A stretch of 34,466 bases of DNA from a virus: IMG/VR virus record IMGVR_UViG_3300031972_001979, positions 1 to 34,466 of that record; one strand, 5' to 3'. This document shows positions 19,369 through 30,300 of this stretch, piece by piece. A model generated the notes under the pieces. It made no database searches and had not been told where the DNA came from. It was given only the letters and a program-made list of their open reading frames with translations. Every line of letters starts with the position of its first letter. Position 1 is the stretch's first letter. Both the position numbers and the translations under genes were made by a program.

Positions 19369-21231
19369 ATGGATAAAAGAATTGAAGCTTTCATATCAGG
19401 AGTTCATAATTTAGTTAATCCGGAGATTATCCCTGATGATGCTTCTTCTAGTTCTCTTGGCTGGAGGACTATTGATGGGAACATCGAGCTTGTTAGAGGT
19501 AGGCAGTTTGTTGGTGATGAGGGAGGGCCAGGAGCTTCTGAAGAACTTCATACTGGCTTCAAGGCAGATGGTACAAATGTCATTTTCAGGAAAGAAAGCA
19601 CGAAGATACAGTATCTTAATGGTGCTACCTGGGAGGATGTCATTACAGGCCTTACAGAAGATAGACCTGTACAGTTTGCTAACTATCAGTCACTGGCTGG
19701 GACTTTCGTCTATGTGTTTTCTCAAGAAGGATTATGGAAAATCTGTACAGCAAATCCTGGACAGTACTCTGATCAGTATCTATCCACAAAAAACTTTAAA
19801 GGATATGGAATAATCGACAGGGCAAGAACACTTTTGTGGGGTCGAGAAGAAGATGCTACCGGATTATATGGCTCATATATAGATGCTCAAGATGGTGTTG
19901 TATATACTACAGAGTCATCAGAGGCTGTTACTGATGTTTCAAGTGGAACACTTTCATTTAAAGCAGGAAGCGACAGGAGAACATGTTTTGGTATTGAGCT
20001 TACAGTAACAACTTCAGGACAAGTATTCACAGATGACTTTAACGGAAACCTTGTAGGAGATGCAGGAGGGACAGGGACAATTAATTATATGACTGGAGCC
20101 TTCACTACAGACGATACTGGTGCAGGGACAGTTGATTATCAGTGGGAGGATGCAACAGATAAAGGCATTCTCGACTTCTCAAAGAGTGCTACAAGGCTTG
20201 CTGGAGAGGGGTTTGTCCTAAGACAAGATCTCAATGGTGATGCTATCCAAACAGTGATACCACTTGAGGGGGAATACTACTCTATTAAAAAGACTTCTGC
20301 TTACAGATATATTCCTGATATAGCAGACGTAAACCCTACAAATGAAATATACAGGACAGATATTGGTGTTCCTTCAAGAAAATCTGCTATCGGAACTGGC
20401 GCAGGGATTGTATTTATCAATACTGCTAATCCTGATAAAGTAGCACTGACTATTCTAGAGAGAAACCCTGTCGGAGATAACATTATCACCAGGGACTTAA
20501 CAACTCATTTTGATTATACAGAATTTGATTATACTAATTGTGCTATCGAGACATTTAATCGGTACATTATTTTGGCATGTAAAAAGAAAGGTGATGAAAT
20601 TAATAACAGGATTCTGATTATCGATGTTCAGTCAAACACTGTCGATGTCTCAGACTATGATGCAATATCATTCACAAAGACTGGAGACTACTTATACTCA
20701 GGAAGTCCATCAAGCAAGTCTGTATATAATACATTCTTTGGCTTTGATGACTTAGATGCTGTCATAAATAACGTCTGGTACGGAAAAAGAGAAAGGATCG
20801 GGACTGAAGATCTCAAAAAACTTAAACATATTCAATTAAGTGGAACAATCTCAAGGGAACAGAAAGTCCAGGTATATATTTCCGTTGATGAAGGAGAACC
20901 ATCTCTTGTGGGTACAATCAGAGGTGACGGAGGATATGTTGACTCTTCAGGAGCAGGGACAGTTGGATCACTTATGGTAGGTACAGAGGTTATCGGAGGT
21001 GGAGAAGAAGAGTCTATATACCCTTATAGGCTAAGACTAAGAGTTAAAACCTCTAAGTTTAGGTCTATTCAGATATCATTTATAGCTACAGGCTTCGGCT
21101 ATGCTTCAGTGAGTCAGTTGGGATATGTAGATGTCTGGGGTTATGAGTCGAAAATGCCTAAGAAATATAGGCAGAAACAATATGTTTCACTCGATGGAAC
21201 AACGACAGACAATGACAATGCTCAGTTTTAA
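19369..21231 (+). CDS. Tail hub/nozzle beta-propeller-like protein
   Basis: A 620-residue protein, beta-rich throughout. Repeated blade-like units, for example VQFANYQSLAGTFVYVFSQ, LDFSKSATRLAGEGFVLRQD and FDYTNCAIETFNRYIILACK, give the look of a beta-propeller such as P22 gp10 or the T7 nozzle protein. It sits one base after the adaptor. Its N-terminus (ISGVHNLVNPEIIPDDASS) is common in tail-hub proteins of podoviruses. The C-terminal 130 residues (HIQLSGTISREQKVQVYISV) form a beta-sandwich-like end domain. It probably forms the tail tube end and DNA channel. Confidence 0.65.
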   Translation: MDKRIEAFISGVHNLVNPEIIPDDASSSSLGWRTIDGNIELVRGRQFVGDEGGPGASEELHTGFKADGTNVIFRKESTKIQYLNGATWEDVITGLTEDRPVQFANYQSLAGTFVYVFSQEGLWKICTANPGQYSDQYLSTKNFKGYGIIDRARTLLWGREEDATGLYGSYIDAQDGVVYTTESSEAVTDVSSGTLSFKAGSDRRTCFGIELTVTTSGQVFTDDFNGNLVGDAGGTGTINYMTGAFTTDDTGAGTVDYQWEDATDKGILDFSKSATRLAGEGFVLRQDLNGDAIQTVIPLEGEYYSIKKTSAYRYIPDIADVNPTNEIYRTDIGVPSRKSAIGTGAGIVFINTANPDKVALTILERNPVGDNIITRDLTTHFDYTEFDYTNCAIETFNRYIILACKKKGDEINNRILIIDVQSNTVDVSDYDAISFTKTGDYLYSGSPSSKSVYNTFFGFDDLDAVINNVWYGKRERIGTEDLKKLKHIQLSGTISREQKVQVYISVDEGEPSLVGTIRGDGGYVDSSGAGTVGSLMVGTEVIGGGEEESIYPYRLRLRVKTSKFRSIQISFIATGFGYASVSQLGYVDVWGYESKMPKKYRQKQYVSLDGTTTDNDNAQF

Positions 21232-21237
21232 TAATCA

Positions 21238-21246
21238 TGGTATAAT
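21238..21246 (+). promoter_or_regulatory. Extended -10 promoter (TGGTATAAT) of the tail-fibre gene
   Basis: TATAAT at 21241-21246 with upstream TG, 11 bases before the ATG at 21258. The expected start near 21253 would leave a leader of only about 5 nt. Confidence 0.6.
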
Positions 21247-21257
21247 ATAAGTAAAGT

Positions 21258-23225
21258 ATGGCAGACAATCTTCCAAAAATCATAGCAGACTTCCAAACAA
21301 GTCTCTCAGGTTCTGTAAGTGCGGGAGACACTACAGCAACATTACAAAACGCAGTCGACTCAGATGGTGTGGCTCTTCCTAATGGGCTGTATGCGTTTAC
21401 AACAGATAAAGACTCTTCATCACTAAAAGAGTTTTTTATTGGTACTCTAACAGGGAGCGACATAACAGATATTAAATCAGTAAGTCGACAAGGAGTCTCG
21501 ACTACAGGGTTTGCTAGAGGTCATAGAAGTGGAGCGAATGTAATTATATCTAATCATTCTTCTCTCGCTGTGCTAACAAAACAAGTTGGAGGAGAAAGCG
21601 GACTAGATGCTGACTCTCCGATTTTTTATGATGCTGAGCCTACACTTTCTCAACGAGAAGAAGTAGCTACTAAGGGATATGTAGATGACTCAGGTTCAAC
21701 AGGAGCAATCTCATACGCTAAGGTTATCGTAACAGGAAATGCAGGAGAAACACTTACAGCAGGTGAAGTAGTTTACTTCAAGACATCAGACCAAGAGTGG
21801 TATAAAGCTGATGCAGATACTGCTTATGGAGAGAATACTCAATTTGGTATTGCTCAAGGGGCAGGAACAGATGGAGCTTCTATCACAGGGGGGGTTCTTA
21901 TTCGAGGAACTGATGTTAACCAAACAGGAATGACTGCTGGAGCATCTCAATATATCTCTACCACAGCAGGAGAACTTACAGAGACAGCTCCGACTAATGA
22001 TATCTTTGTAGGTGTAGCAAAATCTGCAACTTCAGTAATTGTAAACTTCGAGAACAGAATTACTGACTACCTAGACTCTGATGCTGTAACACAGTCTACA
22101 ACCCTGGGAGAACAAACAACTTCTACAAATACTGTGGAGACAGGAGAAGCTGATGCAACTACTAAGAAAAATAGTATTGCACAATCTTTTGTTGCTACTA
22201 AGACAAAGATGAGAGGGGTAAACCTATGGAAAAAAGCAGACACAGGAACATTCACAGGCTCTGTGGTTATCACACTTCAAGCTGACTCATCGGGAGAACC
22301 TTCAGGAACTGCTCTTGCTACTGCAACACTGACAAACTCGCAGTGGATTGTATTAACTGATGATGCACAATTTGAGGCATTGTTTGCTAGTGAATATGAC
22401 TCTCTCACTGTGGGCGATACTTATTGGATTGATATTCAACCTTCTACTTCTGACAATTCAAATCATCCTAATGTTGGAGCAGATACTTCAGGAGGAAGTG
22501 GTGGTGCTTACTACAACAACACAACAGATGGGTGGGTTCAAATTGCTAGCTCAGACTTGTACTATCAAATCCTTGAAGGGAACGTAAATCAAATTACAAA
22601 AACTGATTCAACAGGAAAGTTGAGCATAGACCTTATTGACGTTGCAAACATCCTTATTCCAGGAGTCGATACTACTTATAACCTAGAGTGGATTAAATAT
22701 GCACTTCCTCTTGTCGATGACGATTCAGACAGGAGATTTTGGCAAAGCTTTTCAGGGGTTTTAGGTTCAGTTATATCCATTGATGGAACAGTTGCTGTTT
22801 CAAACCTTCTCGAAGGAGCTCGTTGGACTAACCCTTTGGAGATGAGCTTCTTTGCCGACATCTCTACAGGAGACGAGACTATGCTCGGATATTCAGAACT
22901 CACAACATTAATTGTAAACCACTTACTGGTAACGAGACACTGTGCGTTCGTTCTTGATTCATCAGGGACACTATATGCTTCAGTAGCAGATGGTACAACT
23001 CAAACTCTTGAGGAAATCACAGGAGTAACAGTAACGGACAAACACCACTATGCGGTTAAGCTAGATGGTGGAACATCTGCTGAGTTCTGGATTGATGGGG
23101 TACTAAGAAAAACACTAACAACGAACCTTCCCTCTGCGGGTACCCCTCGAGCACACTTCAGTAAAGGAAGTGGAGGTGTCCAAACATATGTTTGGAACCC
23201 TATAGTAGCATTTAAATTAATCTAA
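21258..23225 (+). CDS. Tail fibre / receptor-binding protein with LamG-like end
   Basis: A 655-residue, Gly/Thr/Ser-rich beta protein. The N-terminus (FQTSLSGSVSAGDTTATLQN, then GFARGHRSGANVII) is a type I remember from many phage fibres. Residues about 130-270 form a beta module (ATKGYVDDSGSTG, then GETLTAGEVVYFK). Residues about 305-440 give another sandwich (FVATKTKMRGVNLWKK, TGSVVITLQADSSGEP). The C-terminal region, about 475-655, looks like a LamG/concanavalin-like fold (HHYAVKLDGGTSAEFWIDGV), suited to glycan binding. Together these suggest an adhesive fibre that recognises the host surface. It has its own promoter directly upstream. Confidence 0.7.
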   Translation: MADNLPKIIADFQTSLSGSVSAGDTTATLQNAVDSDGVALPNGLYAFTTDKDSSSLKEFFIGTLTGSDITDIKSVSRQGVSTTGFARGHRSGANVIISNHSSLAVLTKQVGGESGLDADSPIFYDAEPTLSQREEVATKGYVDDSGSTGAISYAKVIVTGNAGETLTAGEVVYFKTSDQEWYKADADTAYGENTQFGIAQGAGTDGASITGGVLIRGTDVNQTGMTAGASQYISTTAGELTETAPTNDIFVGVAKSATSVIVNFENRITDYLDSDAVTQSTTLGEQTTSTNTVETGEADATTKKNSIAQSFVATKTKMRGVNLWKKADTGTFTGSVVITLQADSSGEPSGTALATATLTNSQWIVLTDDAQFEALFASEYDSLTVGDTYWIDIQPSTSDNSNHPNVGADTSGGSGGAYYNNTTDGWVQIASSDLYYQILEGNVNQITKTDSTGKLSIDLIDVANILIPGVDTTYNLEWIKYALPLVDDDSDRRFWQSFSGVLGSVISIDGTVAVSNLLEGARWTNPLEMSFFADISTGDETMLGYSELTTLIVNHLLVTRHCAFVLDSSGTLYASVADGTTQTLEEITGVTVTDKHHYAVKLDGGTSAEFWIDGVLRKTLTTNLPSAGTPRAHFSKGSGGVQTYVWNPIVAFKLI

Positions 23226-23226
23226 T

Positions 23227-24366
23227 ATGGCATTATTCGACTACATAGACAAACAAGGAAAAAGACAATCAATAGAGGCTCCTGATGCAGGAACCGCTAT
23301 AGCTAGCGCGAAAGATATTATGCCTAGTTCAGGAGTTCAATCTAATCCTGTTCCTAATCAATCAACCAAAATAGAGCCTACTATCGGTGAAGCTACTTCT
23401 GGTTTTCAGAAAATAATTAATCAGGCTTCAGGATTGGATGGTACAAAAGACTCAAGCTCAAGTAGCTCATCAATTAAGAATGAGTATATTAAGAGTGTTT
23501 CTGAGACAGGTGATCCTGATCGTTCTCGAAGAAATATCGAGGCTATGATGGAGAGAGAGATAAAAGCAACTAATGATATTTATGCTGATCTTATGAGAAA
23601 GGCTCAAATAAATAATCAAGCTCAACTGGGGTCTAATCGAGCATCCCAATCTCGTGGAGGACTTATTGGTTCTGATTTTGGACAAGCTCAATCAAGTAAT
23701 GTTCGAGCGCAAGGACAAGACGTATTAAATGCGCTAGGTCACGAACAGTCTGCTGTAATTGCTCGTATTATTAATGAGGGTTCTGACAGAATGGCTGAAG
23801 AACGTAGGCTTATGAGAGAGGCAAAAGAGTCTTCATTGTCTGAGTATGTTACACAAATGGGGGAACAACAAACTCGAAATACCGCAAGAGCCGGATCTTT
23901 AGTAAACTCTCTTATTGCTCAAGGTATTGATCCTACTGAATTAGAAGAAGAAGAACTTGCACAACTGGCTGAAGCCTACGGAGTATCTCAACTAGATATC
24001 ATGTCTAAGTATCAAGAGAACTATGAAGCTCCTGAAGCGGAAAAGGCAAAAGAGACAGAATACTTTAATCTAAGTGAAGGAGGTTCTCGATACAGAATTA
24101 ATCCTGAGACAGGAGAAGCTGAGGTAATAGCCTCAAGACCAAAAACATATGCTCCAAAAGCAGTGACTAAAGCTTCAGAGCCTAATAGATATGATGATAA
24201 AACTATACCTGGTGATATCTATGGAGACTTGATTGCCGACACTAGCAGTGGAGCTTCTCTTGGAGAAATCCTCGGAGCTTATCCTGAAGTCAACTCAAGT
24301 TATATAAGAAATTTATATTCTGACTTGAATCCGGAATCAGATGAAGACGATATATTAGACTTTTAA
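23227..24366 (+). CDS. Putative internal virion / ejection protein
   Basis: A 379-residue helical protein. Ser-rich residues (about 76-82) are followed by long helices (residues 90-230, for example EAMMEREIKATNDIYADLMR). A segment rich in Gly, Ser and Gln (LGSNRASQSRGGLIGSDFGQ) resembles the flexible parts of podovirus ejection proteins. The C-terminus is acidic (SDEDDILDF). Its place between fibre and the 2506-residue protein, where such phages keep ejected proteins, supports this. No enzyme motif is seen. It starts one base after the fibre stop. Confidence 0.5.
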   Translation: MALFDYIDKQGKRQSIEAPDAGTAIASAKDIMPSSGVQSNPVPNQSTKIEPTIGEATSGFQKIINQASGLDGTKDSSSSSSSIKNEYIKSVSETGDPDRSRRNIEAMMEREIKATNDIYADLMRKAQINNQAQLGSNRASQSRGGLIGSDFGQAQSSNVRAQGQDVLNALGHEQSAVIARIINEGSDRMAEERRLMREAKESSLSEYVTQMGEQQTRNTARAGSLVNSLIAQGIDPTELEEEELAQLAEAYGVSQLDIMSKYQENYEAPEAEKAKETEYFNLSEGGSRYRINPETGEAEVIASRPKTYAPKAVTKASEPNRYDDKTIPGDIYGDLIADTSSGASLGEILGAYPEVNSSYIRNLYSDLNPESDEDDILDF

Positions 24367-24379
24367 CATAAAATAAATA

Positions 24380-27300
24380 ATGGCTGGCCGACTAACAAAA
24401 AACAATGAAGAGACAACAAGGGGTCGATTATCAAAGACTGGCGAAGGCCGGTCTGTTGGTCGTCTTGAACCGAGAGAAGTTGTCGAGACTCCTGCTCCTG
24501 TAGTAAAACCTATTGAGCAGAAAAAAGAGAAGGGTTTTGTCGGAAAGTATATTGATAATGTTAAAGGCGGAGCTGGTATTGTTGCGGATAAGGCAAGTGA
24601 GAAGATTAATAAATTCTCTGAAGATGTTACTGGTGGTATAAAGTTTATTGAAGAAAACGCTCCTGTATTACCTAAAACTAGCGCTAAGTTGTTTGAGAAG
24701 CTAACTCCATTCGAGCAAAAAGAAATTGATACGGAAAAGGACTACACAAAGAAGAGGACAGCTCTAGACTCAGTAAAAGATGTTATGGATGAGCCTCACA
24801 AGCTTGTGCCTTTCATGTCGAGCGCTCCTGAAGCCACTTACTACAGTGAACTTCTTGAAGCTTCTAAGAATATCGACAAACTTGTGGGAGATGATGCTCT
24901 TGGAGAAAAAGAACAACGTCAACTTGATCTCATCAATGACTTTATAAACAAGTCTGAGCAAGACTCTACTTTTGCATCAAATGTAATAGATATTGTTTCA
25001 GGTGTTCCTGCTTTTGCTGGAGAGCTTTTTGCTACCGGAGGTACAGCTACAGCAACGAAGGAAGCTACAAAGAAGATGATACAAAAGACTCTAACTAAAG
25101 AGCTGAAAGACAAAGTAAAGTCTAAGGTAGGGAAGAAAGCAATAGATCTAGCAGAGAAAGGTGTTGCCACAGCGGTAAGTGAGGGAGCCAGACTACCTGT
25201 CGCTGGAGCGCCAAGGATTGTTGCTAATACTTTGAAAGAACAAGTTCCTACTTTCGGTCTTGAAACTCAAGAGGATGGGACTGAGGTTCCTTTTATTGCA
25301 GAAGAAGGTAAAGACCTTGGAGATGCTTTCACTTCGGCTATCACAAATCAATACATAGAACTTGTTTCTGAGAGATCAGGAGCGCTTATTCCAAAGCTTC
25401 CAAAAGGAGTTACAAGTAAAATCATGGAGTCTTCTCTTGTGAAGAAGATTGCTGAGCTTAATCCTGGTATTGACAAATCAAAACTTACAAGTGCTTTGAA
25501 TAAAATGGGGTGGAACGGAATTGTAGGAGAGGTCTTTGAGGAGCGAGTGGGAGATGTTATGAGAGGTGTTACAACTGAATTAGGACTGACTGATGAGGAG
25601 TTCTCTTGGCCGACAGCAGAAGAATGGGCTACAGAGTTTGTTGCTTTTGCTATTCCTGGAGCAGGTATTGCAGGGCTTAATGTTCTTGCTGGAGAGAAGA
25701 AAGAGGTTGAAAGAAGAGATGCTCCTGAGGTCTTCCAAAAGAAAAACCCAGTAGAAGCAATCAATGCTGTTAAGGATCCGGTAAAAAGAATTAAACTTCT
25801 TGGTAAAGCTGGTAATGAAGAGACAGTCGAGACTGCTACACAGTATTTAAACTATCTTGAGAATTATGTTTCACCTCAAGACCTAAATGTTGTGGCAAGT
25901 AGTATGGCTAGAGACTTAGCGAAAGAGATTGAATCTATTATTCCTGATCAGCAAACAATGTTCCAGTCTGATAGAAGAGAACGATCTGCTCGATACTTAC
26001 AAACAAGAGACACTATACATAAATTGTTAAGAGCAAAAGATAATGCTAAGACAGAGACTGCGAGAAAAAGACTAGAGAAAGAAATAGGTAAGCTTGAAAA
26101 CAATCTTTCTAAGTATCAATTAGAGGATGCACAAGAGGTTGATAACTTTATTAATCAAGATAGAGTTTTCCAGCAAATTAAAGACATTCCTTTCCTTCAG
26201 AATGTTGAGGTTAAGAAAGTAAAAGAAATTGTTACAAGAGATGGTGGAAGAGCTTTTGGTTCTTACTTAGACGGAGTAGTAAAATATATTGATAACCCAC
26301 TTGAGACAACAATACCTCATGAGGCTTTTCATGCTTTCTTTGATATGGCTATCACCACAAGAGAGAGAGATGCTATTTTGACAGAAGTTCGTGACTTATA
26401 TCCAACATCAACACTTAGTGAACTTGAGGCAGAAGAGAAGCTTGCTGATCTGGCAGGTAAATATTTTAATGCAGATGCAAAAGGAAAGAAGGCTATCCTG
26501 GATCAATTCAATACAGACAAAGAAGGAAGAACATTCTTACAAAAGATCTTCGATAAAATAGCTTCTCTGTTGAAAGACCTTAGGGGAGATATCGATACTG
26601 TACAATCTGTGCTTAACTCTTTTGCTACAAAAAAAGGTGCTAATCGATATTCAGAGGTACAAAAAGAAGTTAGAGGAATAAGAGAGGCGTTCTTAGAAAA
26701 CCCTGATGAGTTTACTATTAAGCTTTTTAAGAATAAAGAATTCTCATCTAGAAGAACATCTTCATATGAACACTTGTCAAATCTTCTCAAGAGTATCAAT
26801 CCTAAGAAAGGAGAGAGACTTATTGTAGAATCAGTTCTTAACTCTCCTCAGTTTAAAGATGAGAGGGTTATTAATCTTGATGAATTCTCTCAAGCAATCA
26901 AAGCCGAACTTCTTGTGCTTAATACTATAGAGAATGACTCTCATGCTGATTATGGTATGGATGCTCTTGGTTATAATCCTGATATCAACACTAAGCCAGC
27001 CACAGTGATTATCAACACTAATTTTAATCACGGAGCTACAGGACACTTCTCAAACGCTTTCGATGTGGTCACAACTAAAGATGACTTAGAGATTCTCACA
27101 AAGGATGATAAGTATGTTGTTAGAAGAAAAGGTATCACTGCTGGATCATCAATAGAGAACGTGTATGAGACTTTTAATACTTCTGCGGAAGCGCAAGAAT
27201 ATGTAAATACGTTTGCGGACAGACGGACTAAAGATGCCGGTATGCTTTCTCATTACCGAAAATACACAGAGGATAATATCGATCATGTTGTAGAGTTGCA

Positions 27301-30300
27301 GTCTGATGTTTTCCAATCTAATCTTACCCATCTTCTTAGGAGTAATGAAAAACTAAGGCTTAATGAGTTGAAAAATGCCATAGATAGATCAGTCATTTAT
27401 TTTCGTCAAGAAAAGATGAGGATATCTCATTATAAAAAACGTGGGTTAGAAAGCCTAAAAAAACGTCTTGAAAGAGAATTGGAAAATAAGGAAGATCCTA
27501 ACGCGGATAGTAAAATTAAGGATAGTAGAGAAAATCTTGAAGGTTTTCAAAAAGCATACGAAGAGAAGGTCAAAGAAATAACCGATAATGTCAATAAAAA
27601 GTATGGAGTAGAAGAAGGCTATTACTTCAGAAAAGAGACTGAAAGAATTATTGATCATCTAGAAGAGAAGATAGAGAGTCTTGAGATAATGATTCAAGAA
27701 TTTGAGAGTAAAGATAATACTATCCCTGATCTTGCTCTAGTCAGAGTTATACAAAATCTTGAAGATTCTTTTTACTCTGAAAAGATGTTGCCTATACAAT
27801 CTAAGCTCTTTGATCCTAATTATGATCCAAAAGGGTCGGCATTGACAGAAGTCACCGATGAAAAGAAAACACAAAATCTATTAAAGCTCGGAAAAGAAGC
27901 CTTGAATGTTCTTGAGGAGTCTAAGTTTGAGTTTGAGAAAAAGAGATCTGAAATAACAAAAGAACAGTTAGAAGAAATCAATAAGTCAAATAAATTTATC
28001 GATCTAAGAAATATATGGCCTGACATTACACTCAAGCAAGCTATCAGGTCAAGCGCAATGTCTGGAAAAGACAAGATGCGTTTTGCTACACCTTTGACTG
28101 TTTCAAAAGTTGAAGGATGGATGCAACAGAATTCTTTCGATGGTGGAGAAACACAATATAGAGAGGGTGATTTGACAGAACTTGAGGAGATTGAATTCTT
28201 AGGCGCTCCAGGAGTTGCATTTGATGTTAATGCTGATGGTTATGAGGTTATCTATAATACGGAGGGAGGAGAGATAAAAATAGAGACTGTCGATGATATT
28301 GATTATGGGAGGAGAGATCACCACGAAGGGAGTGTAAGAGGAGGACACGACATCACTGACTTTGGGGATAGTTTAGATGAATATCTAAAAGACAAAGGCT
28401 TGAGTGATGCCAAAATAAAAGAACTCAAGAACATGGACTTATATGAATTAAGTGAACAAGAAGAAACCTCATCCTTTGTGGAGGATTATGTCGAATCAGA
28501 AGTAGAGGCTCTTATGGATGATCAGACAGCAGTAGATTGGATGGAAGAAATCTATGGAGATGGTTCTGTAATGACATTAACTTCTTTTGGTCAAGAGTAT
28601 GTAGTATTTAGTCCTGATGGAAGTATTCTGGGTCAAGAAATACAAGGGTGGCCTAGTACTTATGATGGAGAGGATGTTGATTTTATTCCAGGAGATTATA
28701 TCTCTGATCCTGATCTAACTAATATTGCAAACAAATATGGCGAGGGTGGAGTTTTCCACAAGTCTCTTGTTAAAGCAGTAGGTAAAGATAATGTCAAGAG
28801 GGTAACAGATAGCAATGGTAACGGATGGTGGGAGGTAGATATCAAACCTGAACACAAGGACTCTATTGAGCTATATCAGAAAATAGAAGAATCAGAGAGT
28901 GAGCGTAGAGCAAGGATTGCAAGGATGCTTTCTAAGACAGCACAATATGATGAGACTATGACTGAGCTTGAGGTATTAATTGACGAATCAGACACATACC
29001 TTGTGCCAGCAAAAGATCAGAAACACTCAGGTCATATGGTGCGGACTTCTACTTTTCCTAAGTGGATCCCTTCTCACTTACGAAGTCGGAAGATGATGAA
29101 GAGGGTTTACGAGCTACTAGAGAAGAACCAAGCTCCTCACGGAAACTCAACACGACAGAATGAGTTGTTTGATGTCTTTTCAGATTTTGTAGCCTCAAGA
29201 GTAGGGCTTACTGATAAGGACTTTGAAGCAGGGAATGATGCTGTAGAGGAAGATATCTTCCCTAAAACACCAAGTAAAGAAGACTTAGCGAAAGAATTAC
29301 CAAAAGGAAAAGCAATACCTTCTTTATCTCCAAAGGATTTTGTAACTGAAACAGAGCCATTATCAGAAGAAGAGGCCAAGTCATTAGAAGAAGTATCGCA
29401 AGAAAACATTGTAGACTCGCTTGAATTATATTCTTTACCATTAAAACAAATTATAGAAGAACCAGGTACTCCTGTCAATAAGAAAACTAACTTACTAGAT
29501 TATCTTAGAACTCCGGACAGGGTTCTGAAGAAGCTTGGTCTTGATAAAGAGATGAGACTTCTTCGGCAACAACATGAAGGGTACTTACAAGAACTCCCTA
29601 AAAACATTGATGTTGTTTCTGAGTGGGGTAAGAGAATGAAAGCAGGAGATAATGAAAAAATCTTCACCTACCTTGATGGACAAAATAAAGGAGAGAATCT
29701 TTCTGAGGAGGCAAAAGAGATTGCTGAAGAAATTCGAGCATATCTATTAGCTTGGGCTGACAGACTAAACATCCCTGTAAAAGGTCGTATTTCAAATTAC
29801 ATTACTCACATATTTGAGGATCAATTAATTCAACAAGAATTTGATGAGGATCTTGCAAAGATTATCTCAGATAAAGTCGCTGGGTCTGTGTATAATCCCT
29901 TCCTGCAAAAACGTCTTGGCGCTAAAGGGTATAAACAAGATACACTGCTTGCTCTTGATGCTTACACAAAGAGGGCGACAAGAAAGGCTTATATGGATCC
30001 TGCGCTTGAGATACTGTCTGAGCGAGCTGGAAGCCTTGAGCTATCACAATGGACTTATGTTAAGAGTTATGTAGACAGAATAAACATGAGGCCTACTGAT
30101 CTCGATAACCTTGTGGACAACACTGTAAAGTCTATCCCTTGGATTGGATATAAAGTAGGACAAAGGCCAGTAAGTCGGCTGTCTAGTCTTTTAAGAAGAA
30201 TGACATACAGAGCCATGCTCGGGTTAAACCTTGGTTCTGCTCTACGTAACCTTTCTCAGGGTGCTAACACTTTTGCAAAGCTAGGAGTGAGAGATACCTT